From: Hydrogenophaga sp. BPS33
GTDB lineage: Bacteria > Pseudomonadota > Gammaproteobacteria > Burkholderiales > Burkholderiaceae_C
Length of the DNA stretch: 64,000 nucleotides
Assembly: GCF_009859475.1 (NCBI RefSeq)
Contig: NZ_CP044549.1
Span: forward strand, 3,162,001-3,226,000
Direction: 5' to 3'
The stretch's first letter is position 1. The number at the start of each line of letters is the position of its first letter. The translations under genes and the position numbers were made by a program. The notes under the pieces are model-generated. The model did no database searches and was not told the origin of the DNA. It saw only the letters and a list, made by a program, of their open reading frames with translations. Shown here in pieces: positions 10,422 through 18,487 of this stretch.

Positions 10422-11456
10422 ATGGAGTTTTTCATCATCTCGATGTTGAACGGTTTGAGCTACGGGCTCCTGCTGTTCATGCTGAGTTCGGGCCTCACGC
10501 TGATCTTCAGCATGATGGGCGTGCTGAACTTCGCACACGCCAGCTTCTACATGCTGGGGGCCTACATCGGCTACACGGTGGCGCAGTTCGTGGGCTTCTG
10601 GCCGGCGCTGCTGATCGCGCCCCTTGTGGTGGGCCTGCTCGGCGCGGCATTCGAACGCCAGTGCCTGCGCAAGGTGCACAAGTATGGCCACGTGCCCGAA
10701 CTGCTGGTGACCTTCGGCCTGTCCTACGTCATCGTCGAACTGGTGCAACTCATCTGGGGCCGCATCGCGGTGGAATTCCGTCCGCCCGAAGAACTGCGCG
10801 GCCCGGTCTTCACGCTCATCAACCATTCGGTGGAGGGCCTGCGCATGGTCTGGGGCAGTGCCGCACCCGAGCTGTGCAGTGTCGCCGACGCCGCCGTGCG
10901 CGTGGTCTGCTCGCCGTTCCCCGCCACACGCGGCTTCATGATGCTGGTGGCCGTGGTGATGCTGGCGTCGGTCTGGTTGCTGCTCACGCGCACCCGCATC
11001 GGCCTGGTGATCCAGGCCGCGCTCACGCACCCGGATGCGGTCGAATCGCTCGGGCACAACGTGCCGCGGGTGTTCATGCTGGTGTTTGGCGCCGGCTCGG
11101 CACTGGCCGGGTTGGCCGGCGTCATCGGCGGCAGTACCTTCCTGACCGAACCCGCCATGGCTGCCACGGTCGGCTCGGTGATCTTCGTGGTGGTGGTGGT
11201 CGGCGGCATGGGCTCGCTCTCGGGTGCGTTCGTCGCTTCGCTGCTCATCGGTGTCATCCAGACCTTCGCCGTGGCGTTCGAATATTCGCTGCTCACGCTG
11301 GCCCAGCAGATCGGTCTGCCGCTGTCGGATGCGGTTGCCAACAACTCGTACGTCAAGCTCACCCTGTCGCAGGTGGCACCGATCCTGCCGTACCTGTTCC
11401 TGGTGCTGATCCTGATCTTCCGGCCGCGCGGCCTGCTCGGCAAACGGGAGGGCTGA
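10422..11456 (+). CDS. livH: Branched-chain amino acid-type ABC permease (LivH)
   Basis: 344 residues with about eight to nine membrane segments, one half of the HAAT importer channel. Family signatures are SYGLLLFMLSSGLTLIFSMM, GVLNFAHASFYMLGAY, VVVVVGGMGSLSGAFVASLL and a C-terminal RPRGLLGKREG. It contains an extra loop with two Cys near residues 145-165 (ELCSVADAAVRVVCS). The stop is followed immediately by the ATG of livM (no gap), so the two permeases are translated together. Confidence 0.93.
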   Translation: MEFFIISMLNGLSYGLLLFMLSSGLTLIFSMMGVLNFAHASFYMLGAYIGYTVAQFVGFWPALLIAPLVVGLLGAAFERQCLRKVHKYGHVPELLVTFGLSYVIVELVQLIWGRIAVEFRPPEELRGPVFTLINHSVEGLRMVWGSAAPELCSVADAAVRVVCSPFPATRGFMMLVAVVMLASVWLLLTRTRIGLVIQAALTHPDAVESLGHNVPRVFMLVFGAGSALAGLAGVIGGSTFLTEPAMAATVGSVIFVVVVVGGMGSLSGAFVASLLIGVIQTFAVAFEYSLLTLAQQIGLPLSDAVANNSYVKLTLSQVAPILPYLFLVLILIFRPRGLLGKREG

Positions 11457-12749
11457 ATGACGACCACGCACTACAGCTTCAAACCCCTCAACGTCGGCCG
11501 CTGGATCGTCTGGGGTCTCTTTGCGCTGCTGCTCATCGTGGCGCCGAAGGTCTTCACCAGCGGACTGGGCATGACCGTGCTTTCGCAGATGGGCATCGCC
11601 ATCATCGCCTGCCTGTCCTACAACATCCTGTTGGGGCAGGGCGGCATGCTCAGCTTCGGGCATGCGGTCTACACGGGCCTGGGCTCGTTCCTCGCCATCC
11701 ACGCGCTCAACAGCGTGGGAGACGGATCGCTGCCAATGCCCGTGTCGCTGGTGCCGATCGTGGGCGGTCTGGCGGGCATCGGCTTCGCGGTGCTGTTCGG
11801 CTACGTGACCACGCGCAAGGCCGGTACAACCTTCGCCATGATCACCCTCGGCCTGGGCGAGCTCGTGTTCGCGCTGTCCCTGATGATCCCCGAGTTCTTC
11901 GGTGGTGAGGGCGGCGTCTCCAGCGACCGCATGGTGGGCAAGCCGTTCATGGGCATCACCTATGGCCCGCAGGTGCAGGTGTACTACCTCATCGCGGTCT
12001 ACACCTTCATCTGCGTGGCGCTCATGTTCGCGTTTACGCGCACGCCGCTGGGCCGCATGCTCAATGCCGTGCGCGACAACCCCGAACGCGTGGAGTTCGT
12101 CGGTTACGACACGCAGAAGGTGCGCTATTTCGCCTTCATCATTGCCGGCTTCTTCGCGGGCATCTCAGGCGGCCTGGGCGCGCTGAACTTCGAGATCGTC
12201 ACCGCAGAAGTGGTGGGCGCCGCACGCTCGGGCGCCTACCTGCTGTTCACGTTCCTGGGCGGTGCCACGTTCTTCTTCGGCCCCATCATCGGCGGCGTTC
12301 TGATGGTGCTGGCCTTCGTGCTGCTGTCGGAGTTCACCAAGGCCTGGCTGCTCTACCTGGGCCTGATCTTCCTCTTCATGGTGATATACGCGCCCGGCGG
12401 CATCGCCAGCCTGATCATGATGAACCTGCGCGTCGCGTCCTTTGGCCGATTGCGCGAGCTGTGGGTGAGCTACATCGCGCTGGCGGGCACGGCGCTGGTG
12501 ATGTTGCTCGGCCTGGGCGCGATGATCGAGATGGTCTACCACCTGCAGCTCAATACCACGCTGGGGTCGGAGCTGCGCTTCCTGGGCGTGCCGCTGGACG
12601 CGCACGGCGTCAACAGTTGGTTCGGTGCCGCCCTGGTGGCGGTGACGGGGTTTGGCCTGTTCGAACTCACGCGCCGCGCTTTCCTGCGCCAGTGGAGCGA
12701 GATCCAGGAGTTCATCGAGAAAGAAATCAAGCGGAGGGAGGCGCTGTGA
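11457..12749 (+). CDS. livM: Branched-chain amino acid-type ABC permease (LivM)
   Basis: 430 residues, the second channel half of the importer. Motifs include LSYNILLGQGGMLSFGHAVY, YVTTRKAGTTFAMITLGLGE, GRMLNAVRDNPERVEFVGYD and FLGGATFFFGPIIGG. It is about 80-100 residues longer than a minimal LivM, with further hydrophobic segments at the C-terminus (about 340-410) and a charged tail FIEKEIKRREAL. It starts directly after livH and overlaps livG by 4 bp (GTGA). Confidence 0.92.
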   Translation: MTTTHYSFKPLNVGRWIVWGLFALLLIVAPKVFTSGLGMTVLSQMGIAIIACLSYNILLGQGGMLSFGHAVYTGLGSFLAIHALNSVGDGSLPMPVSLVPIVGGLAGIGFAVLFGYVTTRKAGTTFAMITLGLGELVFALSLMIPEFFGGEGGVSSDRMVGKPFMGITYGPQVQVYYLIAVYTFICVALMFAFTRTPLGRMLNAVRDNPERVEFVGYDTQKVRYFAFIIAGFFAGISGGLGALNFEIVTAEVVGAARSGAYLLFTFLGGATFFFGPIIGGVLMVLAFVLLSEFTKAWLLYLGLIFLFMVIYAPGGIASLIMMNLRVASFGRLRELWVSYIALAGTALVMLLGLGAMIEMVYHLQLNTTLGSELRFLGVPLDAHGVNSWFGAALVAVTGFGLFELTRRAFLRQWSEIQEFIEKEIKRREAL

Positions 12750-13516
12750 CGCACGCACTCGAACTCAGGGACCTGCGCAAGAGCTTCGGCAAGACCGAGA
12801 TCATCCGCGGCGTGAACCTGGCGGTGAATGCCGGCGAGCGCGTGGGCATCATCGGCCCCAACGGCGCGGGCAAGTCCACGCTGTTCAACCTCATCAGCGG
12901 CCGCTTCGCCCCCACCAGCGGGCAGGTGCTGCTCAATGGCCAGCGCATCGACGGCAAGAAGCCGTTCGAGATCAACCGCGCCGGCCTCTCGCGCAGCTTC
13001 CAGATCACCAACATTTTCCCCAAGCTCAGCGTGTTCGAGAACCTGCGCTGCGGTGTGCTCTGGAGCCTGGGCTACAAGTACACCTTCCTGAGGTTCCTAG
13101 CCGACCTGGACGACGCCAACGAGCGTGCCGAGCAACTGATGGAGATGATCCACCTCGACCGCAAGCGCGACGTGCTGGCCATGAACCTCACCTATGCCGA
13201 ACAGCGCGCGCTGGAGATCGGCATCACCATCGGCGGCGGTGCCAATGTGATCCTGCTCGACGAGCCCACGGCGGGCATGAGCAAGAGCGAGACCACGCGT
13301 TTCATCAACCTGATCAAGGAAGTAACCGTGGGCAAGACCTTGCTCACGGTGGAGCACGACATGGGCGTGGTGTTCGGCCTGGCCGACCGCATCGCCGTGG
13401 TGGTGTACGGCGAGGTCCTGGCCTTCGACACGCCCGACGCCGTGCGCGCCAACCAGCGCGTGCAAGAAGCGTATCTGGGCTCGCACGTGGCCGATGCACA
13501 AGGGGCGGCCGCATGA
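12746..13516 (+). CDS. livG: ABC transporter ATP-binding protein (LivG)
   Basis: 256 residues from a GTG that overlaps the livM stop. Walker A is GIIGPNGAGKST (K43), Walker B is VILLDEPTAGM, and the signature is the LivG-style variant LTYAEQRALEIG rather than LSGGQ. H in LLTVEHDMGVVFGLADRI is the switch histidine. It powers the importer with LivF. GAGGGAGG upstream of the GTG serves as the ribosome site. Confidence 0.93.
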   Translation: MTHALELRDLRKSFGKTEIIRGVNLAVNAGERVGIIGPNGAGKSTLFNLISGRFAPTSGQVLLNGQRIDGKKPFEINRAGLSRSFQITNIFPKLSVFENLRCGVLWSLGYKYTFLRFLADLDDANERAEQLMEMIHLDRKRDVLAMNLTYAEQRALEIGITIGGGANVILLDEPTAGMSKSETTRFINLIKEVTVGKTLLTVEHDMGVVFGLADRIAVVVYGEVLAFDTPDAVRANQRVQEAYLGSHVADAQGAAA

Positions 13517-13568
13517 GCGCCGCGCGGAGGGTAGTCCAGTGAACGCCGCATGGAGGATGGTCCAGTGA
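13517..13568 (+). repeat. Tandem duplication of the livF ribosome-site/start region
   Basis: Copy 1 (13517-13542) ends GGAGGGTAGTCCAGTGA. Copy 2 (13543-13568) ends GGAGGATGGTCCAGTGA. The two 26-nt copies agree at 21 positions. Copy 1's GTG opens only a 9-codon frame that stops at the second GTGA, where livF truly starts. Confidence 0.75.
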
Positions 13569-14266
13569 GCATGCTGAGAATCGACAACCTGCACGCCTAC
13601 TACGGCAAGAGCCACGTGTTGCATGGCGTGGGCTTCGAGGTACAAGCCGGCGAAATCGTGGCGCTGCTCGGGCGCAACGGCTCGGGTCGCTCCACCACCG
13701 CCAAGGCCATCATGGGGCTGGTGGACTGCAGCGGCAGCATCCACTGGAAAGGCCAGGAGATCCTGGGCAGGAAGGCCTACGAGGTCGCGCATCTCGGTGT
13801 GGGCTACGTGCCCGAGAACCGGGACATCTTCCCCACACTCACCGTGCACCAGAACCTGATGCTGGGCCAGAAAGGCAAGGGCAAAGGCTCGCGTTGGAGC
13901 TTCGACGACATGTACACCATGTTCCCGCGCCTCAAGGAGCGGCAACACACCGAAGCCGGCGTGCTTTCGGGCGGCGAGCAGCAGATGCTCACGCTGTGCC
14001 GCACGCTCATGGGCGACCCGGACCTGATCATCATCGACGAGCCCACCGAGGGCCTGGCACCCAAGATCGTGGAGCTGGTGGGCGAGTACCTCAAGACGCT
14101 CAAACAACGCGGTGTGTCGGTGTTGCTGATCGAGCAGAAGTTGACCATTGCCATGGCCATCTCGGACCGCGCCTTGGTCATGGGGCACGGCAGCATCGTG
14201 TTCCAGGGCACGCCCGATAGCCTGCGCGCGGACCCCTACACGCGCAAGGAATGGCTGGAGGTGTAG
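13565..14266 (+). CDS. livF: ABC transporter ATP-binding protein (LivF)
   Basis: 233 residues from GTG 13565, which has GGAGGA 7 nt upstream. ATG 13550 or 13571 are alternatives. Signature is LSGGEQQML, Walker B is LIIIDEPTEGLAP, and IEQKLTIAMAISDRALVMGHG holds the C-terminal LivF block. The Walker A reads GRNGSGRSTT, so the normally invariant lysine is arginine (R42, codon CGC at 13688). This variant may occur in related LivF proteins, but it matters for ATP hydrolysis because LivG alone carries the canonical lysine. It is the last gene of the transporter operon. Confidence 0.92.
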   Translation: MSMLRIDNLHAYYGKSHVLHGVGFEVQAGEIVALLGRNGSGRSTTAKAIMGLVDCSGSIHWKGQEILGRKAYEVAHLGVGYVPENRDIFPTLTVHQNLMLGQKGKGKGSRWSFDDMYTMFPRLKERQHTEAGVLSGGEQQMLTLCRTLMGDPDLIIIDEPTEGLAPKIVELVGEYLKTLKQRGVSVLLIEQKLTIAMAISDRALVMGHGSIVFQGTPDSLRADPYTRKEWLEV

Positions 14267-14590
14267 GTGGGTTCCACCGCTGATCATCCAGGGCAAATCG
14301 CTCGTCGGGCTGCGGGGATTTCCCATTTCTGCAGTGCTGTCATTTTGCTGACCTCACGTGTTGTTGGGTTGCAATTTTCGGTCCGAACTCTGCCCGGTAT
14401 TGGAACTTTAGGATTTATTCCAGCATTGCCGTGCCACAATCGCCGCTCGCACGACTTTGCGCCCGGTGCTATCCTTTTCAGGAGTACCGCCTGGGGCTTG
14501 CGGCCCGCACAAAAAAAGCAAGCGTGAGTTCGGGGAGCTGATGTTTGTGGGCGCGGTCGAACCAATCGAGCCCTTGTGGGAGCATGTCCA
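14267..14590 (+). other. Intergenic region between livF and the response regulator
   Basis: About 320 bp, locally richer in A/T than the flanks (for example ATTTTGCTGACC and ATTTATTCCAGC). A small GCTTGC...GCAAGC inverted repeat with an A7 run occurs at 14496-14523. I find no coding frame and no promoter I would defend. It presumably carries the promoter of the two-component genes. Confidence 0.45.
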
Positions 14591-15310
14591 GTGGAAGAGG
14601 CGCAAGTCAGTCCCAAACTCAAACTACTCGTCGCCGACGATCACCATCTGGTGCGCGAAGGATTGAAGCTCGCCCTGCGCGAGATCGATCCCGAGGTCAT
14701 CGTGATCGAGGCCGACACGCTGGGCAAGGCGATCGACGCCTACCGGACCCACGGCTATTTCGATCTCGTCCTCCTGGACCTCACCATGCCGGGGAACTCG
14801 GGCATGAGTGTTCTGGAAGGTTTCGAGCAGAGTTGTCCCGAGGCCAGGGTGGTCGTGATTTCGGCCTCCTACGATCTTCAGACGGTGCAAGCCGCGGTGC
14901 GCCGTGGCGTGCTGGGCTTCATCCCCAAGTTGTCCGGCAAAGACGCCTTGATCAGTGCGGTCCGCTTCATCCTGGCGGGCGGTATCTACGTGCCGCTGGA
15001 GGCCATGATGGCCATGCCGGAAGAAGACCGTCCCGCGCACGCCGGCAACCGAGGCCCGGGCGCGGTGACGGTGTCCCAGACGCCACGCGACGTCGGTCTG
15101 ACCACACGGCAGATCGAGGTGCTGCGCCAGTTGCTCGAAGGCAAATCGAACAAGCAGATCTGCCGCGAAATGAACCTGGCGATGGGCACCGTCAAGGGCC
15201 ATGTGGCCGCCATCCTGGTCGCGCTCAAGGTCAGCAGCCGTGCGGAAGCCATCGCCGCGGCCATGAAGATGGGGTGGGCGCCCTTGCTGGCCAACGGGCA
15301 CGACGCCTGA
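14591..15310 (+). CDS. LuxR-type (NarL/FixJ) response regulator
   Basis: 239 residues. A receiver domain covers residues 5-125: VADDHHLVREGL, phospho-acceptor D63 in LVLLDLTMPG, conserved Lys in GFIPKLSGKDAL. A C-terminal GerE helix-turn-helix covers about 170-230 (LTTRQIEVLRQLLEGKSNKQ, MGTVKGHVAAILVALKV). I chose GTG 14591 because GGGAG lies 8 nt upstream; GTG 14576 would add five residues without a ribosome site. A PAS histidine kinase follows 35 bp downstream and is the likely partner. Its targets are unknown, but the Liv operon just upstream is a candidate. Confidence 0.9.
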   Translation: MEEAQVSPKLKLLVADDHHLVREGLKLALREIDPEVIVIEADTLGKAIDAYRTHGYFDLVLLDLTMPGNSGMSVLEGFEQSCPEARVVVISASYDLQTVQAAVRRGVLGFIPKLSGKDALISAVRFILAGGIYVPLEAMMAMPEEDRPAHAGNRGPGAVTVSQTPRDVGLTTRQIEVLRQLLEGKSNKQICREMNLAMGTVKGHVAAILVALKVSSRAEAIAAAMKMGWAPLLANGHDA

Positions 15311-15345
15311 CCAGGGGCCATGACCATCAGCGCCGTTGTGGGGTC

Positions 15346-16863
15346 ATGGCGTTGAATCTCGATCCATCCCACCGACAACCCTTGCACGTGCTTGACACCG
15401 TGCTCAACCACGCACCGGACTCGGTGCAGGTGATCGACCCGGACTCGGGCGAATACCTGTACGTCAACGATGCCGCCGTGCGCCTCTATGGCCTGTCGCG
15501 CGAGGTCATGATGGAGCGAGGCGTGATGTGGGTCACCCGGTATCTGCACATCTGGACAGAAGAGCAGCAGTGCGAGCAATTCCGCAAGCTGATCGAGCTG
15601 TCCCCGAAGCCGATCTCGACCGTGCAGCCCTTGCAACGTGCGGGCCGTGAAACCGTCTGGATCGAGACCACGGCGCGCGCCCTGGAAATGGAGGGCAAGT
15701 GGCTGATCGTCACGATGGCCCGCGACATCTCCGAGCGCAAGGCGGCCGGCCGCAAGGCCCAGTTGCTGTTCGCAGCGGTGAACCAGGCGCCGGACGCCAT
15801 CATGATCGTGGATCCGGAGACGCTCGAATTCATCGATTTCAACGAAGGCAGCGCACGCATGGCCGGCCTGACCCGCGACGAGATGATGCGCATGGGCCTG
15901 CGCAAGATGAACGACCTGGGGCGCATCTCGACCGAAGCGGAGTTGCGCGAACGCTATGACGCGTTGATCGCCAGCCATCCGAGGTCCGAAACCGAGACGC
16001 GCGAATGGCATATGCCCGGGCAGCCCCCGATCTTGCTGGAAACCACGCGGCGTGCGGTGAAGGTGGAGGGGAAGTGGGTCATCATCACGGTCTCGCGCGA
16101 TGTCACCGAACGCGAGCGCGCCGGCCAGGACATGGCCGCGCACGTCGTGGAGCTGGCCCGCTCCAACCGCGAGCTGGAGCAGTTCGCCAACGTGACGTCG
16201 CACGACCTGTCCGAACCGTTGCGCATGGTGGCCAGCTTCACGCAGTTGCTGGCCCGGCGTTACCACGCCCAGCTGGACGATGAGGGCAGGGAGTACATCG
16301 ACTACATCGTCTCCGGGGCGCAGCGCATGAAGCAGTTGATCGACGATCTGCTGTTCTATTCCAAGGCCGGCCGGCCGGACGCGCAGACCCAATGCGCGCC
16401 CTTGGGTCTGGCGCTCGACGCCGCGCTGGAAAACCTGGCGCACGCGATGGCCGACTCGAACGCGGTGATCAGGCGTCCCGTCACGCTGCCCACCTTGCGG
16501 TACGAACGTACCGGCATGACGCAGGTATTCCAGAACCTGGTCAGCAATGCATTGAAATTCAGGCGGGCGAACGCGCCCGCGACCGTCACCATCACCGCGC
16601 AGCGCTCGGAGGCCGAATGGACGATTGCCATCGCGGACAACGGCATCGGCGTGGACCCGGCGTACTTCGATCGCATCTTCGTGATCTTCCAGCGCCTGCA
16701 CAGCCGCGAGGAATACGAAGGCACCGGCATCGGTCTGGCGATCTGCGAGAAGATCGTGGAGCGCCACGGTGGGCGCATCTGGGTGGAGGCGGCGGGGCCC
16801 GAGGGGGGCGCCTGTTTCAAGTTCACCTTGCCACTTCAGCCTTCCAGCACCGCGACGAGCTGA
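15346..16863 (+). CDS. PAS domain sensor histidine kinase
   Basis: 505 residues without membrane segments, so a cytosolic sensor. Two PAS domains lie at about 20-140 (NHAPDSVQVIDPDSGEYLYV) and 145-265 (NQAPDAIMIVDPETLEFIDF). A phytochrome-type HisKA follows with H286 in NVTSHDLSEPLRM. The HATPase has N-box FQNLVSNALKF, G1 IADNGIGVD and G2 GTGIGLAI. It probably phosphorylates the response regulator encoded just upstream. Its last 28 bp overlap the convergent biotinyl-protein gene. A clear paralogue is encoded at 24573-26369. Confidence 0.91.
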   Translation: MALNLDPSHRQPLHVLDTVLNHAPDSVQVIDPDSGEYLYVNDAAVRLYGLSREVMMERGVMWVTRYLHIWTEEQQCEQFRKLIELSPKPISTVQPLQRAGRETVWIETTARALEMEGKWLIVTMARDISERKAAGRKAQLLFAAVNQAPDAIMIVDPETLEFIDFNEGSARMAGLTRDEMMRMGLRKMNDLGRISTEAELRERYDALIASHPRSETETREWHMPGQPPILLETTRRAVKVEGKWVIITVSRDVTERERAGQDMAAHVVELARSNRELEQFANVTSHDLSEPLRMVASFTQLLARRYHAQLDDEGREYIDYIVSGAQRMKQLIDDLLFYSKAGRPDAQTQCAPLGLALDAALENLAHAMADSNAVIRRPVTLPTLRYERTGMTQVFQNLVSNALKFRRANAPATVTITAQRSEAEWTIAIADNGIGVDPAYFDRIFVIFQRLHSREEYEGTGIGLAICEKIVERHGGRIWVEAAGPEGGACFKFTLPLQPSSTATS

Positions 16864-17057
16864 CCGTCTTGCACCGGATCGCCTTCGGCGACGAGCAGTT
16901 CGAGGACCGTGCCGTCCTGTTCGCTGCCGGCCGGAATCTCCATCTTCATGGATTCGACGATCAGCACGGGCTGGCCCGCTTCCACACGGGTGCCCACGGG
17001 GGCCTCGATCTTCCAGACCTTGCCGGTGACGTCTGCGCGAACTTCGATACGTGCCAT
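16836..17057 (-). CDS. Stand-alone biotinyl carrier protein of an acyl-CoA carboxylase
   Basis: 73 residues, essentially just a biotinyl/lipoyl domain. The biotin attachment site is K38 in VESMKMEIP, and the hairpin partner is GDPVQDGQLVAVL. It carries carboxybiotin between the biotin carboxylase (upstream) and the carboxyltransferase in the same island. It is much shorter than classical AccB (about 150 residues) because it lacks the N-terminal linker. The start MARIEVRADVTGKVW has GGAG-type spacing upstream. Convergent 3' overlap of 28 bp with the histidine kinase. Confidence 0.93.
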   Translation of the reverse strand: MARIEVRADVTGKVWKIEAPVGTRVEAGQPVLIVESMKMEIPAGSEQDGTVLELLVAEGDPVQDGQLVAVLEG

Positions 17058-17097
17058 GGAATGACTCCTGGAAATGTTGACTGTGGGATGGGCGCCC

Positions 17098-18474
17098 TCA
17101 CACGGGCGCAGGGACGGTGGGTTGCTTCCTGGCCTGTTCCAGCACTTCGGCGCCCAGGCCGGTGTGCACTTCGCCGGCGTTGAACGACGGGCTTTGCAGG
17201 ACCTGCCGGACGAAGGCGATGTTGGTCTTCACGCCTTCGATGGTGGTGGCGTCCAGCGCGGCCACCAGGCGCTCGATGGCCTGCGCGCGCGTGGTGCCGT
17301 GTGCGATCAGCTTGCCGATCATGGGGTCGTAGAACGGCGTGATCGTGTTGCCTTCGGCGAAGCCGGTTTCCACACGAACCCCTTCAGCGCGGGGAAACCG
17401 CAATGTCTTGAGCGGGCCCGGCGAGGGAAAGAAGCGCACCGGGTCTTCGGCGTAGATGCGTGCTTCGATGGCGTGCCCCTGCAGCTCGATGTCCTTCGGC
17501 AGCACGTCGTCCAGCCGATCGCCCCAGGCCAGGCGCACCTGGGCACGGACCAGGTCGATACCCGTCACGGCCTCGGTGACCGCGTGCTCGACTTGCAGCC
17601 GCGTGTTCATCTCCAGGAAATGGAAGTGCCCCGCGCCGTCGTACAGCGTTTCCACGGTGCCGATGACGTCGTAGCCCAGGCCGGCCAGGATGCTGGCCGC
17701 CTGGTCGGCCGCCGCGTCCACCTGCGCGCGCGGGATGGCGGGCGCACCGGCTTCCTCGATGACTTTCTGGTGGCGCCGCTGCACGGAACAGTCCCGTTCG
17801 AACAGGTGGCGCACGTTGCCGTGCCGGTCGGCGAGGATCTGGAACTCCACGTGGCGTGGCCGTTCGACCAGGCGTTCGAGGTACAACTCGGCGTTGCCGA
17901 AACTGCGCTGTGCGAGCGAACGCGCCTGCTCGACGGCCTTGAGCAGTTGCGCGTCGTCGCGCGCGGCCAGCATCCCGATGCCGCCACCACCGCCGGCCGG
18001 CTTCACCAGCACGGGGTAGCCCACGCGCGCCGCCTCGGCCAGCGTGCGGGCCTCGTTCGTGTCCAGCAGCTCGGAGCTCGCGCCCATGGGCATGCCGTGT
18101 TGCGCCATCAGCTCGCGCGCGCGCGTCTTGTGCCCCATGGCTTCGATCCAGCGTGGGCTGGGGCCGATGAAGCAGGCACCGCTGTCGTTGACACGCTGCG
18201 CGAAACCGGCGTTTTCCGACAGGAAGCCGTAGCCCGGGTGCAGGCCGTCCGCACCAGAGCGTTGCATGACGTCGAGCAAGGCGTCCTGGTTGAGGTAGCT
18301 GGCGCGCGGATCGGAGGCGCCGATGGCGTAGACCTCGTCGGCCAGTGCAAGGTAGGGCAGATCCTGGTCCGCCTCGGAGTGCACGGCCACCGTGCGGATG
18401 CCCAGCGCCTTGAGCGAGCGCAGCACGCGCGCGGCGACGGCACCCCGGTTGGCGATCATCACTTTGTGGAACAT
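17098..18474 (-). CDS. Acyl-CoA carboxylase, biotin carboxylase subunit
   Basis: 458 residues, AccC-like, with no fused biotinyl domain. It carboxylates biotin on the carrier with bicarbonate and ATP. N-domain: MIANRGAVAARVLRSLKALG. ATP-grasp: VKPAGGGGGIGMLAA, HVEFQILADRHGNVRHLFER, FHFLEMNTRLQVEHAVTE (catalytic Glu/Arg). C-domain: GHAIEARIYAEDP. It lies 13 nt after the CoA-transferase gene and 40 nt before the biotinyl protein, on the same minus-strand transcript. It is probably dedicated to this catabolic carboxylase rather than fatty acid synthesis. Confidence 0.92.
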   Translation of the reverse strand: MFHKVMIANRGAVAARVLRSLKALGIRTVAVHSEADQDLPYLALADEVYAIGASDPRASYLNQDALLDVMQRSGADGLHPGYGFLSENAGFAQRVNDSGACFIGPSPRWIEAMGHKTRARELMAQHGMPMGASSELLDTNEARTLAEAARVGYPVLVKPAGGGGGIGMLAARDDAQLLKAVEQARSLAQRSFGNAELYLERLVERPRHVEFQILADRHGNVRHLFERDCSVQRRHQKVIEEAGAPAIPRAQVDAAADQAASILAGLGYDVIGTVETLYDGAGHFHFLEMNTRLQVEHAVTEAVTGIDLVRAQVRLAWGDRLDDVLPKDIELQGHAIEARIYAEDPVRFFPSPGPLKTLRFPRAEGVRVETGFAEGNTITPFYDPMIGKLIAHGTTRAQAIERLVAALDATTIEGVKTNIAFVRQVLQSPSFNAGEVHTGLGAEVLEQARKQPTVPAPV

Positions 18475-18487
18475 GGCTGGTGCACCT

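Noticed and set aside
14496..14523. Terminator hairpin after livF
   Set aside because: Only a 6-bp GCTTGC/GCAAGC stem with a 16-nt loop containing the A run; too weak, and the run is inside the loop.
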